Of a stretch of DNA of 64,000 bases, positions 24,252 through 33,960 are shown one piece after another; position 1 is the stretch's first letter; each line of letters opens with the position of its first letter. Under the pieces are notes generated by a model that saw only the letters and a list, made by a program, of their open reading frames with translations, was not told the origin of the DNA and did not search any database. The position numbers and the translations under genes were made by a program. This DNA is from Pseudomonas mangiferae (lineage in GTDB: Bacteria; Pseudomonadota; Gammaproteobacteria; Pseudomonadales; Pseudomonadaceae). The stretch is taken from assembly GCF_007109405.1 (NCBI RefSeq), contig NZ_VJOY01000002.1:186001-250000 (forward strand), read 5' to 3'.

Positions 24252-25193
24252 ATGTTTCCTCTGTTCCTGCAAAGCCTGGACATCACCGCGCCGGTGTTCG
24301 CCATGCTGTTCCTCGGCGTGGCCCTCAAGCGCGTCGGCTGGATCGATACGGCCTTCATCAACACCGCCTCGGCCCTGGTGTTCAACGCTACCATGCCGGT
24401 GATGCTGTTCCTCGGCATCGTCCACGCCGACCTCACGGCCGCCCTGCAGCCGGCAGTGCTGGGCTATTTCGTCTGCGCCACCGTGGCGGGGTTCCTGCTG
24501 GCCTGGGGCTGGGCCTGCTGGCGCTGCCCCCACGCCGACCGCGGCGTCTACACCCAGGGCTCGTTCCGCGGCAACAACGGCATCGTCGGCCTGGCCCTGG
24601 CCACCAGCATGTACGGCGACTACGGGCTGTCCCTGGGCGGCATCCTCGCCGGGGTGGTGATCCTCGCCTACAACACACTGTCCGCCATTGTCCTGGCCCT
24701 CTATAGCCCGACGGTGAAGTCCGACGCCTGGAGCATCTCCAAGAGCATCCTGAAGAACCCGCTGATCATCGGCGTCGTCAGCGCGATCCCCTTCGCCTAC
24801 TGGAAGATCCACCTGCCCGCCTGGCTCAACACCTCGGGGGAGTACTTCGCCCAGATGAGCCTGCCCCTGGCGCTGATCTGCATCGGCGGCACCCTGTCCC
24901 TGGCGTCGCTGCGGGAAAGCAGCGGCCTGGCCATCAGCGCCAGCCTGATGAAAATGGTCTGGCTGCCGGCGCTGGCGACCTTCGGCGCCTGGCTGTGGGG
25001 GTTCCGCAACGCGGAACTGGCGATCCTCTTCCTCTACTTCGGCAGCCCCACCGCCGCCGCCAGCTTCGTCATGGCGCGAGCCGCGGGCGGCAACCACCAA
25101 CTGGCGGCCACCATCATCGTGCTGACCACCCTGGCGGCGGTGGTCACCACCAACGTCGGGCTGTTCGTGCTGAAGTGGAGTGGGGTGATCTGA
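24252..25193 (+). CDS. AEC-family transporter (auxin efflux carrier-like)
   Basis: 313-residue inner-membrane protein with about ten predicted helices and the AEC two-half architecture. The N-terminal half contains FLGVALKRVGWID and FNATMPVMLFLG. The second half contains ICIGGTLSLASL and a GSPTAAASFVMARAAGGN segment typical of the family. Bacterial AEC members export or import organic acids such as malate or malonate; the substrate here is unknown. It follows the hydroxyacid dehydrogenase on the same strand after 110 nt, so a hydroxyacid substrate is conceivable (inference). It converges with gatB. Confidence 0.9.
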   Translation: MFPLFLQSLDITAPVFAMLFLGVALKRVGWIDTAFINTASALVFNATMPVMLFLGIVHADLTAALQPAVLGYFVCATVAGFLLAWGWACWRCPHADRGVYTQGSFRGNNGIVGLALATSMYGDYGLSLGGILAGVVILAYNTLSAIVLALYSPTVKSDAWSISKSILKNPLIIGVVSAIPFAYWKIHLPAWLNTSGEYFAQMSLPLALICIGGTLSLASLRESSGLAISASLMKMVWLPALATFGAWLWGFRNAELAILFLYFGSPTAAASFVMARAAGGNHQLAATIIVLTTLAAVVTTNVGLFVLKWSGVI

Positions 25194-25200
25194 CGCCACG

Positions 25201-25247
25201 GGCGGGCGCGGGGACGGGGCGGTGCGCGGAGAGGGCACGCGCCCGCC
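25201..25247. terminator. Stem-loop between convergent AEC transporter gene and gatB
   Basis: GGCGGGCGCG (25201-25210) is the exact reverse complement of CGCGCCCGCC (25238-25247), with a 27-nt GC-rich loop. It lies between two convergent stop codons and may act as a bidirectional terminator. It lacks T-runs. Confidence 0.35.
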
Positions 25248-25277
25248 GCCCTCGTGGACGGCGGACGCGACCCGGGA

Positions 25278-26726
25278 TCAGCCTTCCAGCTTCTTCTTCA
25301 GCAACTGGTTGACCTGGCCGGGGTTGGCCTTGCCTTTCGAGGCCTTCATCGCCTGGCCGACGAAGAAGCCGAACATCTTGCCGCGCTTGGCCTCGTCGGC
25401 GGCGCGGTACTGGTCCACCTGCTCGGCGTTGGCCGCCAGCACCTCGTCCAGCATCGCCTCGATGGCACCGGCGTCGGTGACCTGCTTGAGGCCTTTCTTC
25501 TCGATGATCTCGTCGGCGCTGGCGCCTTCGCCGGCGGCCAGGGCCTCGAAGACCATCTTGGCGATCTTGCCGGAGATGGTGTCGTCCTTGATCCGCAGGA
25601 TCATCCCGCCCAGCTGCCCGGCGCTGACCGGCGACTGCTCGATCTCCAGGCCTTCGCGGTTGAGCAGGCTGGACAGCTCCACCATCACCCAGTTGGCGGC
25701 CAGCTTGGCGTCGCCGCAGGCCTGCTGGACCTGCTCGAAGTAGTCGGCCATCTCGCGGCTGGCGGAGAGCACGCTGGCGTCGTAGGCGGACAGGCCGAAC
25801 TGCGACTGGAAGCGCTCGCGCTTCTCCGTGGGCAGTTCCGGCAGGCTGGCGCGCACGGTGTCCAGGAAGGCGTCTTCGATGACCACCGGCAGCAGGTCGG
25901 GGCAGGGGAAGTAACGGTAGTCGTTGGCTTCCTCCTTGCTGCGCATGGAACGGGTCTCGTCCTTGTTGGGGTCGTACAGGCGGGTCTCCTGGACTACCTT
26001 GCCGCCGTCCTCGATGAGTTCGATCTGGCGCTGGACTTCGTGGTTGATGGCCTTCTCGATGAAGCGGAAGGAGTTGACGTTCTTGATCTCGGCACGGGTG
26101 CCGAAGGCTTCCTGGCCCTTGGGCCGTACCGAGACGTTGCAGTCGCAGCGCAGGGAGCCTTCGGCCATGTTGCCGTCGCAGATGCCCAGGTAGCGCACCA
26201 GGGCGTGGATCGCCTTGACGTAGGCCACGGCCTCCTTGGCGCTGCGGATGTCCGGCTCGGAGACGATCTCCAGCAGCGGCGTGCCGGCGCGGTTGAGGTC
26301 GATGCCGCTCATGCCCTGGAAGTCCTCGTGCAGGCTCTTGCCGGCGTCTTCCTCCAGGTGCGCGCGGGTGATGCCGATGCGCTTGACCGTACCGTCGTCC
26401 AGGGTGATGTCCAGGAAGCCCTTGCCCACCACCGGGTGGTCCATCTGGCTGGTCTGGTAGCCCTTGGGCAGGTCGGGGTAGAAGTAGTTCTTGCGGGCGA
26501 AGACGTTGCGCCGGCCGATCTCGGCCTCGATGGCCAGGCCGAACGTGACCGCCATGCGCACCGCTTCCTCGTTGAGCACCGGCAGCACCCCGGGCATGCC
26601 CAGGTCCACCAGGCTGGCCTGGGTGTTGGGTTCGGCGCCGAAGGTGGTAGCGCTGGCGGAGAAAATCTTCGAGCGGGTGGCGAGCTGGGCGTGGATTTCC
26701 AGCCCGATCACGGTTTCCCATTGCAT
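25278..26726 (-). CDS. gatB: Asp-tRNA(Asn)/Glu-tRNA(Gln) amidotransferase subunit B
   Basis: 482-residue GatB, which phosphorylates the tRNA-bound Asp or Glu and receives ammonia from GatA. The N-terminus [21 protein letters not shown] and the internal [20 protein letters not shown] block are diagnostic. The C-terminal YqeY-like tRNA-binding tail ends [11 protein letters not shown]. The length is usual. It is the third gene of gatCAB on the minus strand, 148 nt after gatA. Presence of gatCAB implies indirect Asn-tRNA and/or Gln-tRNA synthesis in this organism. Confidence 0.97.
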   Translation of the reverse strand: MQWETVIGLEIHAQLATRSKIFSASATTFGAEPNTQASLVDLGMPGVLPVLNEEAVRMAVTFGLAIEAEIGRRNVFARKNYFYPDLPKGYQTSQMDHPVVGKGFLDITLDDGTVKRIGITRAHLEEDAGKSLHEDFQGMSGIDLNRAGTPLLEIVSEPDIRSAKEAVAYVKAIHALVRYLGICDGNMAEGSLRCDCNVSVRPKGQEAFGTRAEIKNVNSFRFIEKAINHEVQRQIELIEDGGKVVQETRLYDPNKDETRSMRSKEEANDYRYFPCPDLLPVVIEDAFLDTVRASLPELPTEKRERFQSQFGLSAYDASVLSASREMADYFEQVQQACGDAKLAANWVMVELSSLLNREGLEIEQSPVSAGQLGGMILRIKDDTISGKIAKMVFEALAAGEGASADEIIEKKGLKQVTDAGAIEAMLDEVLAANAEQVDQYRAADEAKRGKMFGFFVGQAMKASKGKANPGQVNQLLKKKLEG

Positions 26727-26874
26727 GTGCGTGTCCTCCGAGCCCGCTCGATCCGCCCTGTATGCCCAGGCGGCGTCGACGACAGGCTCAATGCTCGTGT
26801 GCTGCGCGTGAGCCGCGCTTTTCGCCCGCCTCGATCCGGCCCGGAAAGTGCCCGGCCGGATCGCCGGCAGGCGC

Positions 26875-28326
26875 TCAGAATCCGGCCGGGGTGCGGGTGT
26901 GCCAGTCGCTGACCTGCTGGTACTGGTGCGCGACGTTGAGCAGGCGGCCTTCCTGGAAATAAGGCGCCAGCAATTGCACGCCCACCGGCAGCCCGTCGAC
27001 GAACCCGGCGGGCATGGACAGCCCGGGGATGCCGGCGAGGTTGGCGGTGATGGTGTAGATGTCTTCCAGGTACGCCGACACCGGGTCGCCGCCTTTCTCG
27101 CCCAGCTTCCAGGCGGGGTTCGGCGTGGTCGGGCCGAGGATCACGTCCACCGCGTCGAAGGCCGCGACGAAGTCGTTCTTGATCAGCCGGCGGATCTTCT
27201 GCGCCTTCAGGTAGTAGGCGTCGTAGTAGCCGGCGGACAGGGCATAGGTGCCCACCATGATGCGCCGCTTCACTTCCTCGCCGAAGCCTTCGGCGCGGGA
27301 GCGCTTGTACAGGTCGGTAAGGTCCTTGGGGTCTTCGCAGCGGTAGCCAAAGCGCACGCCATCGAAGCGCGACAGGTTGGAGCTGGCCTCGGCCGGGGCG
27401 ATCACGTAGTAGGCGGGGATCGCATGCTGCAGGTTCGGCAGGCTGACGTCCCTGACCGTGGCACCGAGCGCCTTCAGGGCGTCTACCACCGCCATCACCG
27501 CGTCGGCGATGCGCGCGTCCAGGCCGGCGCCGAAGTACTCCTTCGGCAGGCCGATGCGCAGGCCCGCGAGGGGCTTGTCCAGGGCGGCCAGGTAGTCGTC
27601 CACCGGCTGGTCGACGCTGGTGGAGTCCTTGGGATCGAAGCCCGCCATGGCGCCCAGCAGCAGGGCGCAGTCCTCGGCGGTGCGGGCCAGCGGGCCGCCC
27701 TGATCGAGGCTGGAGGCGTAGGCGATCATGCCCCAGCGCGAGACGCGGCCGTAGGTGGGCTTGATCCCGGTGAGGTTGGTCAGCGCGGCTGGCTGGCGGA
27801 TCGAGCCGCCGGTGTCGGTGCCGGTGGCGGCCGGCAGCAGGCGCGCGGCCACCGCGGCGGCGCTGCCGCCCGACGAGCCGCCGGGCACCCGTTCCAGGTC
27901 CCAGGGGTTCTTCACCGCGCCGTAGTGGCTGGACTCGTTGGCCGAGCCCATGGCGAACTCGTCCATGTTCAGCTTGCCCAGGGTGACGGTGCCGGCGGCC
28001 TTGAGCTTCGCCACCACGGTGGCGTCGTAGGGCGCCTTGAAGTTGTGGAGGATCTTCGAGGCGCAGGTGGTCAGCACACCGTCGGTGCAGAACAGGTCCT
28101 TGTGGCCGATGGGCGCGCCCAGCAGCGCGCCGGTCTCGCCGGCGGCGCGACGGGCGTCGGCGTCACGGGCCGCAGCCAGGGCCTGCTCGTCGGTCACGGT
28201 GATGAAGCTGTTGAGCTGCGGGTCGAGCTGGCGGATGCGCGCCAGCAGCGCGCCGGTGAGTTCTTCCGAGGAAAACGTCTTGGCGGCGAGGCCGCGGGCG
28301 ATCTCGGCCAGGGTCAGTCGGTGCAT
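26875..28326 (-). CDS. gatA: Asp-tRNA(Asn)/Glu-tRNA(Gln) amidotransferase subunit A
   Basis: 483-residue amidase-signature enzyme that releases ammonia from glutamine. The Ser-cisSer-Lys triad is visible: K76 in GHKDLF, S151 in [11 protein letters not shown] and S175 in [11 protein letters not shown]. It works in the GatCAB complex on misacylated tRNA. It sits 15 nt downstream of gatC, so the two are co-translated. Start and length match the family. Nothing unusual was noticed. Confidence 0.97.
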   Translation of the reverse strand: MHRLTLAEIARGLAAKTFSSEELTGALLARIRQLDPQLNSFITVTDEQALAAARDADARRAAGETGALLGAPIGHKDLFCTDGVLTTCASKILHNFKAPYDATVVAKLKAAGTVTLGKLNMDEFAMGSANESSHYGAVKNPWDLERVPGGSSGGSAAAVAARLLPAATGTDTGGSIRQPAALTNLTGIKPTYGRVSRWGMIAYASSLDQGGPLARTAEDCALLLGAMAGFDPKDSTSVDQPVDDYLAALDKPLAGLRIGLPKEYFGAGLDARIADAVMAVVDALKALGATVRDVSLPNLQHAIPAYYVIAPAEASSNLSRFDGVRFGYRCEDPKDLTDLYKRSRAEGFGEEVKRRIMVGTYALSAGYYDAYYLKAQKIRRLIKNDFVAAFDAVDVILGPTTPNPAWKLGEKGGDPVSAYLEDIYTITANLAGIPGLSMPAGFVDGLPVGVQLLAPYFQEGRLLNVAHQYQQVSDWHTRTPAGF

Positions 28327-28341
28327 GGGAAACCCTTTCCT

Positions 28342-28629
28342 TTATTCGATTACTTTCGGCACGAGGTAGAGGCCGTTTTCCACGGCCGGCGCGATGGCCT
28401 GGTAGTCGTCGCGGTGGTTCGCTTCGGTGACGGCGTCGGGGCGCAGGCGCTGGGTGGCTTCCAGGGGATGGGCGAGAGGCTCGATGCCGTCGGTGTCCAC
28501 CGCCTGCATGGCGTCGACCAGGCCGAGGATGCTGTTGAGGGTGTCGGTGGTGCGCGGAATCTCGGCTTCATTCAGGCCCAGGCGGGCCAGATGGGCGATC
28601 TTCTCCACGTCGGAGCGTTCAAGCGCCAT
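28342..28629 (-). CDS. gatC: Asp-tRNA(Asn)/Glu-tRNA(Gln) amidotransferase subunit C
   Basis: 95-residue GatC, a small belt protein that wraps GatA and GatB and stabilises the complex. The N-terminus [21 protein letters not shown] is typical. The rest includes the conserved [18 protein letters not shown] and the proline/leucine stretch PLAHPLE. It is the first gene of gatCAB. A promoter should lie in the 350-nt region shared with mreB. Confidence 0.96.
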   Translation of the reverse strand: MALERSDVEKIAHLARLGLNEAEIPRTTDTLNSILGLVDAMQAVDTDGIEPLAHPLEATQRLRPDAVTEANHRDDYQAIAPAVENGLYLVPKVIE

Positions 28630-30019
<1,390 letters not shown>

Positions 30020-30047
30020 GAGCCGCTTACGCTCGGGACGGCTGACA

Positions 30048-30079
30048 GACAGCGCGCGGACCGGCGTCCGCGCGCTGTC
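30048..30079 (+). promoter_or_regulatory. Perfect 14-bp hairpin between mreB and mreC
   Basis: GACAGCGCGCGGAC (30048-30061) pairs exactly with GTCCGCGCGCTGTC (30066-30079) over a CGGC tetraloop. No U-tract follows. It lies 28 nt after the mreB stop and ends 35 nt before the mreC start, so it could protect the mreB 3' end or reduce read-through to mreC. Confidence 0.7.
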
Positions 30080-30114
30080 CGGGTATCCCGTTCCGCCGCC
30101 GCGAGGAACACGCC

Positions 30115-31299
30115 ATCAAACCGCTATTCGCCAAGGGTCCTTCGCTCAGCGTCCGCATGCTGGTGCTGACCGTCCTGTCAGTCGTGCTGATGGTGGTGGA
30201 TGCGCGCTTCGACACCCTGAAGCCGATGCGCAGCCAGATGGGCCTGGTGCTCACGCCGTTCTACTGGCTGGCGGACCTGCCCGTGCGCGCCTGGGAAGGC
30301 ATCAGCGACCAGTTCAACAGCCGCAGCGTGCTGATCGCCGAGAACGAGAAGCTCAAGGCCGAGTCCCTGCTGCTGCAGCGCCGCCTGCAGAAGCTGGCCA
30401 CCCTTACTGAACAGAACGTACGCCTGCGGGAGCTGCTCAATTCCTCTGCCCTGGTGGACGAGAAGGTACTGGTGGGCGAGCTGATCGGCGTCGACCCCAA
30501 CCCCTTCACCCACCGCATCCTCATCGACAAGGGGGGCAAGGACGGCGTGTTCCTCGGCCAGCCGGTACTGGATGCCCGCGGCCTGATGGGCCAGGTGGTG
30601 GAGGTCATGCCCTACACCTCGCGGGTGCTGCTGCTCACCGACACCACCCACAGCATCCCGGTGCAGGTCAACCGCAACGGCCTGCGCGCCATCGCCAGCG
30701 GTACCGGCAACCCGGAGCGCCTGGAACTGCGCCACGTGGCCGACACCGCGGACATCAAGGAGGGCGACCTGCTGGTGAGTTCCGGCCTCGGCCAGCGCTT
30801 CCCTGCCGGTTATCCGGTGGCCACGGTCAAGGAAGTCATCCACGACTCCGGCCAGCCGTTCGCCATCGTCCGCGCCGTGCCCACCGCCGCCCTGAACCGC
30901 AGCCGCTACCTGCTGCTTGTGTTCAGCGACAACCGCTCCCCCGAGCAGCGCGCCAACGATGCCGCCCAGGCCCAGGAAGAAGCCGACCGCAAGGCCGCCG
31001 GCCAGCAGGCGACTCCGGCCGAGTCATCGACCGCCCCGGCCAGCGGCACCCCCGCTGCCGCCGCGCCGGGAGCAGGGGCATCCGGTACCGGAACGCCGGC
31101 CACTGGCGCGGCAACCTCGGTGCCGGCGGCCAAGCCTGGCGCGGCGCCGGCCCCCGGAGCGTCGGCCGCCAAGCCTACAGCCAGCACGCCGGCCACCGGA
31201 GTGCCGGCCACCGGAATGCCGGCCACCGGAACGCCGGCCAAACCGGGCGCTCCCAAACCCGCGGCGACTCCGTCGTCCAAGCCCCCGAGGGACCACTGA
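30115..31299 (+). CDS. mreC: Rod shape-determining protein MreC, apparent ATC start codon
   Basis: MreC is an inner-membrane bitopic protein with a periplasmic domain that links MreB to PBP2. The frame is open from a stop at 30043 but offers no ATG, GTG or TTG before 30157, which would cut into the transmembrane helix and has no ribosome binding site. An ATC at 30115, preceded by GAGGAA at 30103-30108, gives the expected short cytoplasmic segment [13 protein letters not shown] before the helix. I therefore place the start there (394 residues). The beta-barrel domain is conserved. The C-terminal 90 residues are a Pro/Ala/Gly/Thr tail with tandem PATG repeats. The stop overlaps mreD (TGATG). 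Confidence 0.85.
   Translation: MKPLFAKGPSLSVRMLVLTVLSVVLMVVDARFDTLKPMRSQMGLVLTPFYWLADLPVRAWEGISDQFNSRSVLIAENEKLKAESLLLQRRLQKLATLTEQNVRLRELLNSSALVDEKVLVGELIGVDPNPFTHRILIDKGGKDGVFLGQPVLDARGLMGQVVEVMPYTSRVLLLTDTTHSIPVQVNRNGLRAIASGTGNPERLELRHVADTADIKEGDLLVSSGLGQRFPAGYPVATVKEVIHDSGQPFAIVRAVPTAALNRSRYLLLVFSDNRSPEQRANDAAQAQEEADRKAAGQQATPAESSTAPASGTPAAAAPGAGASGTGTPATGAATSVPAAKPGAAPAPGASAAKPTASTPATGVPATGMPATGTPAKPGAPKPAATPSSKPPRDH
31186..31245 (+). repeat. 15-bp tandem repeats in the mreC tail
   Basis: Three copies of a 15-bp unit, (a/g)(c/t)GCCGGCCACCGGA, lie at 31186-31200, 31201-31215 and 31216-31230. A degenerate fourth is at 31231-31245. They encode PATG followed by V, M or T. Such units are prone to copy-number change without frameshift. 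Confidence 0.85.
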
Positions 31300-31787
31300 T
31301 GGTCGGTCTGCGTCCGCGCAACGGCTGGGTGATCTGGTTCACCCTGGTGCTGGCGCTGCTGCTCAGCGTGGCGCCCCTGCCGAGCTTCATGGAGATCGGC
31401 CGCCCGCTGTGGCCGGCGCTGTTCCTCGCCTACTGGGTGCTGGCGCTGCCCCACCGCATCGGCATGACCGGCGCCTGGCTGCTGGGCCTGGCCGAGGACG
31501 TGCTGTACGGCTCGCTGCTGGGGCAGAACGCCCTGGTGCTGACCCTCATCACCTTCCTGGTGCTGGCCCTGCACCAGCGGCTGCGACTGTTCCCCATCTG
31601 GCAGCAATGCCTGGTGCTGATGGTGGTATTCGGCATCGCCCAACTGGTGCAGCTGTGGCTCAACGCCCTCACCGGCAACCGCCCGCCGACCCTGGTATTC
31701 CTGCTACCGGCGCTGATCAGCGCCTTGCTCTGGCCGTGGATCTTCGCGGTACTGCGCAGCCTGCGGCTGCGCCTGAACGTCAACTGA
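31299..31787 (+). CDS. mreD: Rod shape-determining membrane protein MreD
   Basis: 162-residue integral membrane protein with five predicted helices. The [19 protein letters not shown] segment is typical of MreD. It works with MreC and MreB in elongation. The ATG overlaps the mreC stop by one base (TGATG), so it is translationally coupled. The length is usual. It is followed after about 50 nt by maf. Confidence 0.95.
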   Translation: MVGLRPRNGWVIWFTLVLALLLSVAPLPSFMEIGRPLWPALFLAYWVLALPHRIGMTGAWLLGLAEDVLYGSLLGQNALVLTLITFLVLALHQRLRLFPIWQQCLVLMVVFGIAQLVQLWLNALTGNRPPTLVFLLPALISALLWPWIFAVLRSLRLRLNVN

Positions 31788-31837
31788 GCGGGCGCGGCGC
31801 AGGCCGCGGCCCGTCACCTCGACAGGGAGATGTCCCC

Positions 31838-32428
31838 ATGGCCACGCTCTACCTGGCCTCCGCCTCACCGCGCCGGCGCGAATTGCTGGCGCAGATCGCC
31901 GTCCCCTGCACCGTGATCGCCGCGGCGATCGACGAAACGCCCCTGACCGACGAAGCGCCCGCTGCCTACGTGGAACGCCTCGCCCGGGGCAAGGCCCTGG
32001 CTGGTCGCGCCACTCTCGGCGCGGCCGATGGCTGCGTGCTGGGCGCCGACACCGCGGTGGTGCTGGATGGCCGCATCCTCGGCAAGCCCCGCGACCGCGC
32101 CGACGGGTTGGCCATGCTGCAGGCGCTGTCCGGGCGCACCCACGATGTGCTTACCGCCGTCGCCGTGGCCGGCGAAGGCCGCTGCGTGGCGCGGGTGGTC
32201 CGCAGCCGGGTGAGCTTCCGCGCCTTGCGCCCGGGGGAGGCCGAGGCCTACTGGGACACCGGCGAGCCGCGGGACAAGGCGGGTGGCTATGGCATCCAGG
32301 GGCTTGCCGCGGTCTTCGTCCTGGGCCTGGAAGGCAGCTACTCCGCGGTGGTCGGCCTGCCGTTGTGCGAAACGGCGGAACTGCTGGCAGACTTCGGTAT
32401 CCGTTGTTGGGGTCCGACCAGCGCCTGA
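31838..32428 (+). CDS. maf: Maf-family nucleoside triphosphate pyrophosphatase
   Basis: 196-residue Maf protein that hydrolyses non-canonical or excess dTTP/UTP-type nucleotides. The phosphate-binding [10 protein letters not shown] lies at the N-terminus, with [10 protein letters not shown] carrying the catalytic Asp and [13 protein letters not shown] following. Its place between mreD and rng is the classic gammaproteobacterial order. The ATG at 31838 follows GGGAG. By position it corresponds to the YhdE subgroup, active on dTTP and UTP in E. coli. Confidence 0.94.
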   Translation: MATLYLASASPRRRELLAQIAVPCTVIAAAIDETPLTDEAPAAYVERLARGKALAGRATLGAADGCVLGADTAVVLDGRILGKPRDRADGLAMLQALSGRTHDVLTAVAVAGEGRCVARVVRSRVSFRALRPGEAEAYWDTGEPRDKAGGYGIQGLAAVFVLGLEGSYSAVVGLPLCETAELLADFGIRCWGPTSA

Positions 32429-32466
32429 TCCCCTCGCGCCTCCCCCAGCCGTTCCAGGGAATCCCC

Positions 32467-33924
32467 ATGAGCGAAGAAATCCTGATCAACATCACGCCGA
32501 TGGAGTCCCGTGTGGCGGTGGTGGAAAACGGTGTCCTGCAGGAGGTGCACGTCGAGCGTACCCAGCGCCGCGGCATCGTCGGCAACATCTACAAGGGCAA
32601 GGTGGTGCGGGTGCTGCCGGGGATGCAGGCGGCGTTCGTCGACATCGGCCTGGAGCGGGCGGCGTTCATTCACGCCTCGGAGATTTCTAGCCGCGAAGGC
32701 AGCGCCGTGGAGAGCATCAGCGCCCTGGTGCACGAAGGGCAGGCCCTGGTGGTGCAGGTGACCAAGGACCCCATCGGCAGCAAGGGCGCGCGGCTGACCA
32801 CCCAGCTGTCGATTCCCTCCCGCTACCTGGTGTACATGCCGCGCACCAGCCACGTGGGGATTTCCCTGAAGATCGAGGACGAGGCCGAGCGCGAGCGCCT
32901 CAAGCAGGTGGTGGCCGACTGCATCGGCGCCGAGGGCATCGAGGAGGCCGGCGGCTTCATCCTGCGCACCGCCGCCGATGGCGCCCGGTCCGAGGACATC
33001 CTCGCCGACATCCGCTACCTGCGCCGCCTGTGGGACCAGATCGCCGCGCAGATGCAGACCGCCGGGGCGCCCTCGGTGATCTACGAGGACCTGGTGCTGG
33101 CCCTGCGCACCCTGCGCGACCTGGTGCACTCGCGGATCGAGAAAATCCGCATCGATTCCCGGGAAACCTTCCAGAAGGTCGGGCAGTTCGTCGACGAGCT
33201 GATGCCGGAAGTGGCCGACCGCCTCGAACACTACCCCGGCGAGCGGCCGATCTTCGACCTCTATGGCGTCGAGGACGAGATCCAGAAGGCCCTGGAGCGC
33301 AAGGTGCTGCTCAAGTCCGGTGGCTACCTGATCATCGACCCCACCGAGGCGATGACCACCGTCGACGTCAACACCGGCGCCTTCGTCGGCCACCGCAACC
33401 TGGAAGAGACCATCTTCAAGACCAACCTGGAGGCGGCCACCGCCATCGCCCGCCAGCTGCGCCTGCGCAACCTGGGCGGGATCATCATCATCGACTTCAT
33501 CGACATGGAGGACGAGGAGCACCAGCGCCAGGTGCTGCGCACCCTGGAGAAGCAGCTGGAGCGCGACCACGCCAAGACCAACATCATCGGCATCACCGAG
33601 CTGGGCCTGGTGCAGATGACCCGCAAGCGCACCCGCGAGAGCCTCATGCAGAACCTCTGCGAGCCCTGTCCGAGCTGCCAGGGGCGCGGCATGCTGAAGA
33701 CCGCGGAGACCGTCTGCTACGAGATCTTCCGGGAAATCCTGCGGGAGGCCCGGGCCTACCAGGCGGTGGGCTACATGGTACTGGCGAACCAGAAGGTCAT
33801 TGATCGCCTGCTGGACGAAGAGTCGGGGAACGTCGCCGATCTGGAGGCGTTCATCGGCAGGACCATCAAGTTCCAGGTGGAGGGCATGTATTCCCAGGAG
33901 CAGTATGACGTCGTCCTGCTCTGA
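32467..33924 (+). CDS. rng: Ribonuclease G
   Basis: 485-residue endoribonuclease of the RNase E/G family, which matures the 5' end of 16S rRNA and takes part in mRNA decay. The N-terminal S1 domain runs to about residue 125 (NIYKGKVVRVLPGMQAAFVD). The DNase-I-like catalytic part has TVDVNTG and IIIIDFIDM, whose aspartates bind magnesium. The zinc-link CEPCPSCQGRG lies near residue 400. The ATG at 32467 gives the family N-terminus EEILINITPMESRVAVVENG. It is located between maf and yhdP as in other gammaproteobacteria. Confidence 0.96.
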   Translation: MSEEILINITPMESRVAVVENGVLQEVHVERTQRRGIVGNIYKGKVVRVLPGMQAAFVDIGLERAAFIHASEISSREGSAVESISALVHEGQALVVQVTKDPIGSKGARLTTQLSIPSRYLVYMPRTSHVGISLKIEDEAERERLKQVVADCIGAEGIEEAGGFILRTAADGARSEDILADIRYLRRLWDQIAAQMQTAGAPSVIYEDLVLALRTLRDLVHSRIEKIRIDSRETFQKVGQFVDELMPEVADRLEHYPGERPIFDLYGVEDEIQKALERKVLLKSGGYLIIDPTEAMTTVDVNTGAFVGHRNLEETIFKTNLEAATAIARQLRLRNLGGIIIIDFIDMEDEEHQRQVLRTLEKQLERDHAKTNIIGITELGLVQMTRKRTRESLMQNLCEPCPSCQGRGMLKTAETVCYEIFREILREARAYQAVGYMVLANQKVIDRLLDEESGNVADLEAFIGRTIKFQVEGMYSQEQYDVVLL

Positions 33925-33960
33925 GGCCCGCCAGGCGGTCTTCCGCCCGGACAAGAGCCC

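Noticed and set aside
31186-31245. Short tandem repeats considered as a CRISPR-like array
   Set aside because: They are contiguous 15-bp units without spacers, lie inside the mreC frame and encode PATG units.
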